A stretch of 64,000 nt of DNA, from contig NC_087078.1 of NCBI RefSeq assembly GCF_026151205.1, forward strand, positions 15,641,118-15,705,117. Direction: 5' to 3'. The DNA comes from Bolinopsis microptera. Taxonomy: Eukaryota; Ctenophora; Tentaculata; Lobata; Bolinopsidae. The notes under the pieces were generated by a model. It had not been told where the DNA came from. It ran no database searches and worked only from the letters and a program-made list of their open reading frames with translations. This document shows positions 24,601 through 36,600 of this stretch, piece by piece. The position numbers and the translations under genes were made by a program. Every line of letters starts with the position of its first letter. Positions within the stretch are counted from its first letter, which is position 1.

Positions 24601-27600
24601 AACGCTGCTTATCTTTTTTACGCTGCTTCAACACATTTATCGGGTTACATGACCGATAAAAAGTACATCTATATAACGGTTTTAATAATATTACATGGCA
24701 CATTTTAGGATTGAATTGAAATTGTTGTTAAAATGTTCATTGTTGATTGTAGCCATATATTTTAGATTTTCGGCTGCCGGACAGTTGCGCACAATCTAGG
24801 TCAAGCTACCATGGGAAGATTACGAATCAAAACCAATTAAAAACTGCTTGATCAGATACGACAGTTGCGCCCAATCAATCTTGAAATACCGTTTTGTGAG
24901 ATTTAGATCATATGGAGATATAGAGATATAAACTTAGAGAAATTTATACTGGTAGAATATTATTTCTGTGTTATCTATACTAATAATCTCAATAAATATG
25001 TGTGTGCGTCTGTTTGTAATTTACGAATAATTAAATCAAGGAAAAGATAAGAGATATGGTATTGGGATGGATCGATTAAAAATGTAATTTCCAAGAGGAC
25101 CTCTAACCCTTTAAGTGCAATAAGACTTAGGTACGGTTTTGTGCAGTAGGAACAGTGATGTCATTGACATTATATTAATTATAAAGCCCTATAAACAATG
25201 TAAGCTTAATAATATTCAATATTCATGTCATATGTGCCCTACTGAAATATTGGTCTCCTTTAATATTAGTCGCCGAAAAATTTAGTCTCATGAAATTTGG
25301 TTTACAACAATTTTAGTCAAAAGTTTGAATAAATTTATGGTAGACTAAATTTGTCGTTCTTAAGGTACGTGGTTTCGAGAAAAACGTAATCATCAGGAAC
25401 CTGTTCAAAGCGTGACGTCATGGTCGGTATTGCGAAATCCTTATTAGAGGCCATTCTATTTCTACTGCGTGGGGTGGACTATTAAGTTTCTATAAAGGAG
25501 GTGGTTGGCAGAACCACCTGTATTTAATTGCTATTGTTAGAATAGTATTCTACCTATTCACAAACTTTTTAATGTCATTTTATTTAAATATCACTAGGAT
25601 TTTAGCTTTAAATGATAATCTACAAGCACTTACCTGGGAACTCCAGGCTATAATGTTCATGAACATTTAATAAAGATTCAGCCGAATGACAGGCTGAGCG
25701 CGGCCCCGTAAACAAGCACCTGCTCAAATTGCCTTTTAAATTCGATCATTAAATCGATTCAATAAATTCTCTCATAACAGTAGAATAGGCATTAGTGCCA
25801 TAATATATTTCATTTTGTTGCCATCACAAATATACATATACTAATACAGTAACAAGTAGTATATTTCAAATTATTTGCAGCGTAATTTTTCTTTGCCAAT
25901 TATACATAGTGTACATAAGGTAAGTTTCTGTGCAATTCGAAATTGCATCGATTAATATTTTATTTTTTATTTAGGGGTCGTTCACATATTACGTAATCAG
26001 CAGAGGGAGGAGGGGGTTTAGTTCCCAAGTTTAGTTCCCAAATGATTACGGGGGGGGGGGGGGGGGGGGGGGATTTGGTTGTTGATTACGTAATCAAAGT
26101 TTTCTTTTTTACCCTCTAGAATAATAACTTTGACAAATTGATAAATTTGACAATATTTTAATTCAAATTCCACTCAATTTCACTCTGATCACTCTGATAG
26201 TGATAAAATTTAGGAATGGATTGGGTATCCGGCTGCTAAAGTTAGTAGTTTGGAAGGTGCTTGGCCGGATATCATAACAATGATTTCGGCTCATAATGAT
26301 CAGGTAGCATGAAACGTAGAGAAAAGTGTTTTTCAGGGAAAAAAGTCAAAAAAGGGGGGGGGGGGGGGGGGGTCAGGTCATGATTACGTAATTTTGCTGT
26401 CAGGATTTAGTTATGACATGGTTATGACATGGTTATGACATGGTGATTACATGGTTAAATTGTGACATGATCATGCTGTCGGGATTCTAGTCTATGATCT
26501 AATGTTAAAGTCTCATACAAAAATATTGAAATTTAATCATTTTCGGGGCAAAAAGCTATCACATTTTGTTTGTGTTTCCAAATATGGGCAAATAGATTTG
26601 GCTCATAACACGGCCATTTTTTTCCAAACTGGATGTAAATTTGTTATGAATTTAGGGGACTAACAAATGGCTTATCTTGTAAATCTTGACGAAGAATATA
26701 AATCTACTAATTGTAGGTATATTAAAGTATATTAAAATGTAGGTTTTTTTCGGATTTTGACCCAGGGATATACTTTAATATACTTTAATATGGTTGCCCC
26801 CCCCCCCCAACAAGTTGTCCATTACAGTGGTCAGGGTTTCAGCTAGCCTATAGCTTGCTTTAGTCTCCCATAAAAGAAGCCAAGTTCGCGGCTAACTTAA
26901 ATACAGCTCACTATAATAGCGTTCCATTACTAATTAAGCCAATAGAAATGTGCAACCCCAGAAAAATAGATTTGCTGTACAATTCAAATACTACGAATTT
27001 AACCAATAATAAGGCTATCTTAAATTCGCACAAACAGATTTCATTACCTGGCTAGGATCAGAGTTGCTGGCGGGACTAAGGAAGATGTTGAAGGGAGAGG
27101 AGATAAGAGTGTATGCAGAGGGACACTTCACACTGCAGTAGGTCTCCAGTGAGCGCTCTGACAACGTCCCCCACAGTCCCTCACTATTCTGCACCTGCAT
27201 AGAGAATAGTGTGTTGTTAAAGGTGCCTTCAACTGAAATAATATGCGAAATGTTGTAATCTGTTCGAAGCAAACCACATAAAACAACTAGAACTGTCCAG
27301 GCCATCCTGATTATCTTATATCTATAACTTACAGTGCGAGTAATACGGAGGGTTTGTCCGGTAGCCACCATGCCGAGTGGAGCGGCACTGGAAGACATGG
27401 CACCTCGGATCGTGTGTCCGGCGGCACCACACTTCACCACCTCGTACTCAAGTGTTGTGTTCTTTTCTGTTACAATTTGAGCGCGGTGAAACAGAATTTA
27501 CGGATATATTCGCTTGACGTCATTAATCGAGAATATTTCCACAAGTCTAAACGTAAATGATAAAGCTCATGTTAACAATTTATAAGACATTAAATATTCT

Positions 27601-30600
27601 AGGTCTAAAAGTTGACCTATTAGTACTTTAAAAATTCCACAATCATTTTATTGAGTCAATTAAATTCTTTCGAATAATTTTCCAACCTGCCACGTTTGAC
27701 TCTGAGTCGGTGGCGTGTTTCCTCTTCTTTTTGTAATCCTCAAGGAGCTGCTCTGATTTCTTGGTTTTTATCATGGGTTTTGTTCTCTCAACTACATGCG
27801 TCTTCGCAGGGGATCCTGATGACCGAGAACGGGGAGATAAAATAAGTATACTTACAATATCAAATATCAATACATTCAATACATCCTATTACATTAAACG
27901 TGTCACGAGAATTGACGGAATTCACTGAAATTACCTATCGGTGAACCGTCAATAAACACTGTCATCTCGTAGGTTCCAGGTTGTACAGGTTTCCAGGTTA
28001 TACTGTAGAACCCGTTATTGTACGACTTAGCATCTATCAGTGTCGGTAACCTGTAAAAAGACTTTGAAATTAAGATGATTTAATTTAAGTTTCACTTTCT
28101 AATAGAGGGTCTGAAAATATTCCCGTCTATTATATAACTTCCACCCCGGGGTCTAAGAATTGGAATAGCTCAAGGGACCCATCAGAAATAAATTTGGCTT
28201 GGGTATAAATTTTGGCTATGGTGCAGTTTTGCGCGATTGACCACACTCTTTTTTAGCGCCTTCGCGACTTTTAAATCAAAATAACCCCGCTTCTAATTAG
28301 AGTTAGGAACTCAACTTGGCCTTAAACGTGTGCAGAAATATCACATTTAGGGGGGCCGGGGTAGAGCATAATTTCAAAGTCCTTAGACATCAGGTTGTCG
28401 AGTTATGTGGCCACACCTTTTTTCGCTCTCGCGAGTTGCAATTTGCACACAAAATACAAGATATCTCGGCTTCTGATTGAGCCAGGTGCTCGTCTTAGGC
28501 ATTAAAATGTTCAGAATCATCATATTGAGTAGGGTAGAGCATCGTTTCAAAGTCCTCAGACGTCAGGTAGTTGAGTTATTAAGCAAAAACTTATTTTTTA
28601 CGCTCTCGCGAGTAGCGATTGCAGCGCTTTAAATCAAAATTACTTAGCTTCTGATTGAAATTAGGAGCTAAACTCGGGCAGCAAAATGTTCAGGATTATC
28701 ATATTGAGTGTGGTAGAGCATAATTTCAAAGTCCTCAGACATCAGGTTGTTGAGTTATTAGGCCACACCCTATTCTTAAGCCATTGCAACTTGCAAGTAG
28801 CGATCGACGCATTTAATACAAGATATCTCGGCTTCTGATTGGAGTAAGGAGCTAAACTTGGGCATGAAAGTGTTCAGAATCATCACATTAAGTGGAGTAG
28901 AGCATAGTTTCATAGTCCTCAGACATCAGGTTGTTGAGGTTTTAGGCCAAAACCTATTTTTACGCTCTCGCGAGTAGCGGTTACAGCGCTTAAAATCAAA
29001 ATAACTCGGCTTCTGATTAGAGTTAGGAGCTAAACTCTGGAAGCAAAATGTTCAAAATTATCTCATTGAGTGGGGTAGAGCATATAATTTTAAAGTTTTC
29101 AGACAATCGGTTTATTCATTTATTAGGCCAAAGTCCAAACCCTATTTTTACGCTCTCGCGAGTAACGACTACATTTCTTAAAATTAGTATAACTCGGCTT
29201 CTGATTGAAGTTCGAAGCTAAACTTGGGTATAAAGATTAAAGGTGTTCAGAATTATCACATTAAGTGGGGTAAAGCGTGGTTTCAAAGTCCTCAGACATC
29301 AGTTTGTTGAGTCATTACACCAAAACCTATTTTATGCTCTCGTGATTACAGCACTTCATAGTGAAATACTTTACTTCGAGATATCTCCACTTCTGATGGG
29401 AGTTTGGTGTTAATCTTGGACATCAAAATGATCAAATATTCGCATTGAATAGAGTACTCGGACTTCAGGTAGAACCATGCTATGATTCTAAATATAGATA
29501 ACGACCAGGTTAAGCACCGAAGTCCAATTAGAAGCCGAGATATCTTGAAATGAGTGTTTTAATTGTTGCAAGTAAGTGCTTAAAAATAGGGTGAGGCCTA
29601 ACAACTTAACAACCTGATGACTGGGGACTTTGAAACTCCACTCAATAAGATAATTCTAGAATTTTGATGCTCGAGTTTAGCTCCTAATTTCAATTAGGAT
29701 CCAGCCGAGTTATTTTGATTTGAAGCGCTGTAACCGCTAAGCTACTATTTGCTGTTTGATGGTGCTATCGTTTATTTTTTTATTTTTGGGGATCCACTGA
29801 AAAAATAAAATAAAAACTACAAGTATTTAGCAGTATACATGCTACAGCTACTAGATCATATAGCTACTAGATCATATAAATAATAAATATATGTAAATAT
29901 TGTTTATAAATGTTTTTTTGCTACTTTAATTATCGATTATGAACAAGTTATTGGTCAGCAAAGAGATTTAATTATAAAATAAGCCATATTATGGTGATGT
30001 GGTTCGGTTTTAATGCATTTTTTCAAAAAACTGTTTCATTCCTAATTTAATCTCAGACAAATTGAGCACAAGGACCAGATGTAAGAACATGTCATTATTC
30101 GATGGCAAATAATACCTTTTGAAAGTTCTCAACTACGCCTTTATAATTCTAACAAACTCTTTGTACTGTAAGACCCACTTGATGGCCATGATGCAAATGG
30201 AACAGAAAAAATTGATGAATGATCGATTATCGACTGTTCGAGCTTTTTTCGATCAAGTATTTATTTTTTGTACTGTTACCGATTAGGAACTCTTTATTTT
30301 CATTACAAGCTCCATATTTTGTAGGGTAGCTCTAAAAAAATTTGAAATAGGTTAGATTTCAGAGATTATGTGAAATTTGATTAGTTACATTATAAGTGTC
30401 GAAAACATAACCGTGACCAAACATGTCCCAGGATAATATGGCTATGGAACCTTGGATGATTCCACTAAAAGTAACTGGAAGTGTCATAAGCTTTGTTGGG
30501 GTTATTGTAAACTGTTTGTCGCTCTCCTACTTCATCAGAAAACAAAATAAAGGGTTGGGAGATAGACTGCTGATGTTACTTAATGTATTTGATTTGCTGG

Positions 30601-33600
30601 TATGTGCGATGTTTATGCCTTATACATTATCAACATTTTATTCAATGACATTTAATACTCGGTAATTACTGAAAGTATTTTAGAAATATTTTTTCATTGC
30701 ACAGTATTTGCAACATGTCTTATAAGCGTAACCAGAGCAATCAAAGTTGTTCGACCTTTTTTCTCCATAAGGGATCTTGGGTTGCAGCAAGTTTCTTTCT
30801 CTATTGTCTTTGTGAGACGGCATTACAAACTGTCTATTGCTGGTATTATTTGTTATTTTTAAGAGAATATAACGATCGGTTTGTATATGCCCTATATTAT
30901 ATGACGATGGCAATGCACTCGACGATCACTCTGAATGTAATCACCGTGTTCATCTCGACCATGATTACAGCATATCGTTTGATGAATAGCAAGATTCAAG
31001 GCACAGTATCTGAAAGTAATCGGCATGCAACAGTGACCATACTTATCCTGTCAACAACATTTTGCCTTTTTAATTTATCAGTCATCTTTTGTTTTGTGTT
31101 TTTTTTATTCGTTTATTTCGGGATACTTGATAGTAGCGAAACAACTTATAACTTGATAAGGGTGTTCTATTACATCACATGGACGTAATAGTCTGCGCTA
31201 ATTCAGCAGTAAACCCCATTATCTATCTGACACGAAAAGAAGATATGAGACGACATGTATCAGAAACTTGCAGGACTATGGTGGGATGGTTTAGAACTAG
31301 GTCACGTGATAGTGGACTAAATGATACTGGATCACAGAACAATAGACCGCAGGAAAGCAATGTGGGGTTGGCCATGAGAAACTTGAATGCTCATAATCCC
31401 CGTTTGGACATTGAAAATTGCCCAGATATTATTCCTGATACCTCTACTAATCTGTGATTTTCTTAATTTGTTGTTTTGAATTAATATAAAAAGTATGATT
31501 TGATTAATTTTCACCTTGCAATATTCAGGGTGAGTTAGAAGACTGCAATCAAACCTATTACCGCTTAAATACAGCATAATTTCAAGACCGAGATATTTAT
31601 TTAAATAATTTACATGATTTAAATTATTTTAAATTATTTGGAGAGGAATGAAATACAATTAAGATATTAAATGTTTTAGAAAGATTATTTGCATAGAGCT
31701 TGATTCTTGATTATCTGTTGTTGAAAACTATATAATAATAATAAATTGAATTATAAACACTGCTTTTAAGTTGTAAAACTTTTACTCAGCAGTGTGAGAA
31801 CAACTACAAAAGAATAAACTGAGATAAGTGCCACAAAAACTCTATCCTAAATTAACAGCTTCCCGGCAAAACACGATTTATTAATATAACTCAGTAACCT
31901 AGAGTCTCGAGTTCATGAATAAAGTTTTTCCAAATCATGAGTTGATAAACTGAACAGATAAGTCTTGAGGGCCGATATGAAGCTGTTACTAGTAGGACAG
32001 CTTTGAACAGACAGAGAAAGGTTGTTGAAGATTTTGGTTCGTTAGTCGACCTGCCTTACTCGTGATATGCTGCTCAATCACGAGGTTGCGGGTTCGATCC
32101 CCGCCTGTGCCACTACCCATGGGGTGAGCGGCGTTTTCGTTCTGCTAAGGGTTCCGATGGACCTATGCAGCCCCCGGTCTACTCAGCCGAATGCTCGAGA
32201 AATCGTGTGTGAGGGTTAAATGAGGAGCTGTACATGATCTATACAGCGGAGCCACGGGCGAAGAAAGTGTGGTATAATACCTTAACAGTCGCTGGCCTTA
32301 GTTATCGATCCTTCGGGTTCCTGTAAGTGCTGGTGCCGGCCATAGTTGTCCGAAGTAAAAGAAAAGGGTGGTTTTCATAGATGACCCTGCTGCCTTGCAG
32401 CTAAACAACGTAAAGTAAAGTAAAGTAAATAATGATCAGGGTAGCATTTTATTTTTTTTATTTTTAAAGAGAGGCTGGGCCTGGTTGGCCCACGAGAGGA
32501 TAGCATATGGATGCTTTGCCTACCTCTGGGGTATGGCAGTCCTGTGGGAGGATGCCAGTGGAATCAAGATGTGTAATCAAGGATGATGATAAGTGTTGTG
32601 GGGTGTGTCATAGATGAACGCTTAAGTGGTGGTTGAGTGTGGAAGAGAGGGGCGAAACAAGACGGCGTTAAAGTAGTCGCTATGTCACACCTGTCTGGTC
32701 CAACTCCTCCGGCACCACTAAGCGTTTAGTGTGGTTTGTAAAGTTGACAATGGTGGAGATGTGTTGGTTGTCGAATATGTCATTGACAGAGAGGTAGTAG
32801 TCCCGGAAATATTGACCTCTTATTTGGGCAATAGCCGGGCACTGTCGAGAAAGTGTGAGACAGTCTCCTCTCCGTCGCCGCATTTAGGACATCAGGGTAG
32901 CATGAAACGTAGAGAAAAGTGTTTTCCAGGGAAAAAAGTCGAAAGGGGGGGGGGGGGGGGGGGGAGGAGGGGGGTCAGGCCATGATAACGTAATTTTGCT
33001 GTCAGGAGGGGGGGGGGTTGATTACACATTTACAGATGGGGGTCAAAATTGCTAAAATATTGATTACTGAATATGTGAACGACCCCTTATGACGTCACAT
33101 GATGTTATGAAGTCGCGTGATGTTATGACGTCACGTGATGTTATGACGTCACGTGATGTTATGACGTCACGTGATGTTATGACGTCACGTGATGTTATGA
33201 CGTCACGTGATGTTATGACGTCACGTGATGTTATGTATGGACTGATGTATATACTTGGGGACTATGAGGCATGATAACATTTGGTATTACACGGAGTTGT
33301 CTTAAAATACCTTGTTGGTGGATTGAACATTTCATTTTCTTATAATTAGTGAATTTGTCAGATGAATTTGCTTTAATTTTTAAATGTATCTTTATTTTTA
33401 ATTGATTTTATTGCTCGGGTTTTGTGCTCTTTAAAGGAATACATATATATAATGTTGACACTTAACATTAATAATTGCTGATTAATCAAATTCTGTGTAA
33501 CGTAGATTTCATTTTCCAGCTTCGACTTAAAGTTAAAGCTGTGTCCAACCGATTGTGTTTGACCAATTTGTTTTCTGACAACTTAAAAGCTCAAAAATCT

Positions 33601-36600
33601 ATCATGCCCCACACAAACCGTTTTTAACGTCCTACGTACACCAAAAACCCGATTGACCGTACAGTTTGCGGGAAAAGAAAATAGTAAATTGGGTTTTACT
33701 GTACGTGCATGATGGTTTCGAGAAAAACGAAATCGTCAGGAACCTGTTCAGAGCGTGACGTCATGGTCGATATTGCGAAATCCTTATTAGAGACCATTCT
33801 AAATCTACTGCGTGGGGTTGACTATTAAGTTTCTATAAAGGAGGTGGTTGGCAGAACCACCTGTATTTAATCGGTATGATTTTAGCTAAATTACAAGAAC
33901 TTACCTGGGGACCCCAGGCTATAGTGTTCATAAACTTATATAATAAAGATTCCGCCGAATAAAGATTCGGCGGAATGGCAGCTGAGCGCGGCCCAGTAAA
34001 CAAGCACCTGCTCAAATTGCCTTTTAAATTCGATTCAATGATTTCTCTCCTAACAGCAGAACAGGCATTAGTGCCATAATATATTTGATTTTGTTGCCAA
34101 ACATATACTAATACAGTAACAAGTAGTATATTTCGTGAACTCTCGCTCATTTAAAGGTCTATGTAGCAAATTATTTACAGCTGGTAATGAACACACCTGG
34201 CTCAGATTTTCAATCTTTGACAATAAATAGCGTAATTTTTCTTTGCCGATCATACATAACTTGTACATGACTACATGTGGTAAGCCAGTTTCTGTGCAAT
34301 TCGAAATTGCATCGATTAATATTTTATTTTTTATTTAGGGGTCGTTCACATATCACGTAATCAGCGGAGGGGGAGGGGGTTTATTTCCCAAGTTTAGTTC
34401 CCAAATGATTACGGTGGGGGGGGGATTTGGTTGTTGATTACGTAATCAACATTTTCTTTTTTTACCCTCTAGAATAATAACAATTTTACAATATTTTAAT
34501 TCAAATTCCACTCAATTTCTTTCTGATAGTGATAAAATTTAGGAATGGATCGGATATCTGGCTGCTAAAGTAAGTAGTTGGGAAGGTGCTTGGCCGGATA
34601 TAATAACAATGATTTTGGCTCGTAATGATCAGGGTAGCATGAGACGTCGGGAAAAGTGTTTTTTCGATCAAAGTATTTATATTTTTTGTACTGTTACCGA
34701 CCAGGCACTCTTTATTTTCATTACAAGCTCTATATTTCGTAGGGAAACTAGAAATATTTGAAATATGTTAGACTTCAGAGACCATGTGAAATTTGATTAG
34801 TAACATTATATAAGTTTCGAAAACATAACCGTGACCAAACATTTCCCAGGATAATATGGCTATGAATCAATCTTGGGAGAGTCCACTAAAAGTAACTGGA
34901 AGTGCCATAAGCTTTGTTGGGGTTATTGTAAACTGTTTGTCGCTCTCCTACTTCATCAGAAAACAAAATAAAGGGTTGGGAGATAGACTGCTGATGTTAC
35001 TTAATGTATGTGATTTGCTGGTATGTGCGATGTATGTGCCTCGTTATGCATTTTCACCATTATATTCTTTATATAATCAGATAATTACTCAAAGTATTTT
35101 CGAAATATTTTTTCATTGCACAGTATTTGCAACATGTCTTATAAGCGTAACCAGAGCAATCAAAGTTGTTCGACCTTTTTTCTCCATAAGGGGATCTTGG
35201 GTTGCAGCAAGTTTCTTTCTCTATTGTCTTTGTGAGACGGCATTGCTAACTGTCTATTGCTGGTACCAACGCTTGTTATTTCTAAGAGAATATTTAAACG
35301 ATCAGATTATATATGCCCTATCTTACATTACGATGGCAATGCAATCGACGATAACTTTGAATGTAATCACCGTGTTCATCTCGACCATGATTACAGCATA
35401 TCGTCTGATGAATAGCAAGATTCAAGGCACAATATCTGAAAGTAATCGGCATGCAACAGTGACCATACTTATCCTGTCAACAACATTTTGCCTTTTTAAT
35501 TTATCAGTCATCTTTTTTTTTGTGTTAAGTTCATTCGTTAATTCCGGGATAATTGATAGAAGCGAAACAACTGATAACTTGATATGGGTGTTCTATTACA
35601 TCACATGGAACATAATGTTCTGCGGTAATTCAGCAGTAAACCCCATTATCTATCTGACACGAAAAGAAGATATGAGACGACATGTATCAGAAACTTGTAG
35701 AACTATGGTGGGATGGTTTAGAACTAGGTCACGTGATATTGTACTAAATGATACTGGATCACAGAACAATAGACCGCAGGAAAGCAATGTGGGGTTGGCC
35801 ATGAGAAACTTGAATGCTCATAATCCCCGTTTGGACATTGGAAATTGCCCAGATATTATTCCGGATACCTCTACTAATCTGTGATTTTCTTAATTTGTTG
35901 TTTTGAATTAATATAAAAAGTATGATTTGATTAATTTTCACCTTGTAATATTCAGGGTGAGTTCGAAGACTGCAATCAAACCTGTAACCTATTACCGCTT
36001 AAATACAGCATAATTTCAAGACCGAGATATTTATTTAAATAATTTACATGATTTAAATTATTTTAGATTAAATTATTTGGAGAGGAATGAAATACAATTA
36101 AGATATTAAATGTTTTAGAAAGATTATTCGCATAGAGCTTGATTCTTGATTATCCGTTGTTGAAAACTATATTATACATATATTTGATTAATCAATATTA
36201 TTCGTTTATTGTAATCCAAAGTAATATTTAAAAGTCAAATTTCCAAACCTCAAGTTTTTAGAGATGCTAAACCGTTCCTCTTCAAAGCAATCACCAGATC
36301 CAGCTGAGTTACTTTCCTCCTCTGTTCCTAGTCTAGCCACTGCTATGTTTACCTGACACAACAAAAAGTATAACTATAAACGGGTCGGTAAATCGCTCAT
36401 TATAGAACAGCTGACAAATAAACTGTTGTAATAAACAAAATTGTTGTTGTTGTTGACAAATAAACTAAATTAAATGTCTAACTAAACTGTTGTTAACATT
36501 GGTCCAGAAAAGGCGAATAATGTTAACAGCTGCAGATCTTTATCGCCATGTGGTAGGAATATCCTATGAGGTAGTCTCGAAGAAAATAACACGTTTGCAA

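Noticed and set aside
32036-32110. Functional tRNA gene
   Set aside because: The 5' half and acceptor stem do not fold; the body and (TAAAG)n tail show it is a SINE.
33089-33274. CRISPR-like array (33.1 kb) and the other short tandem arrays
   Set aside because: Units are contiguous without unique spacers, and the genome is eukaryotic.
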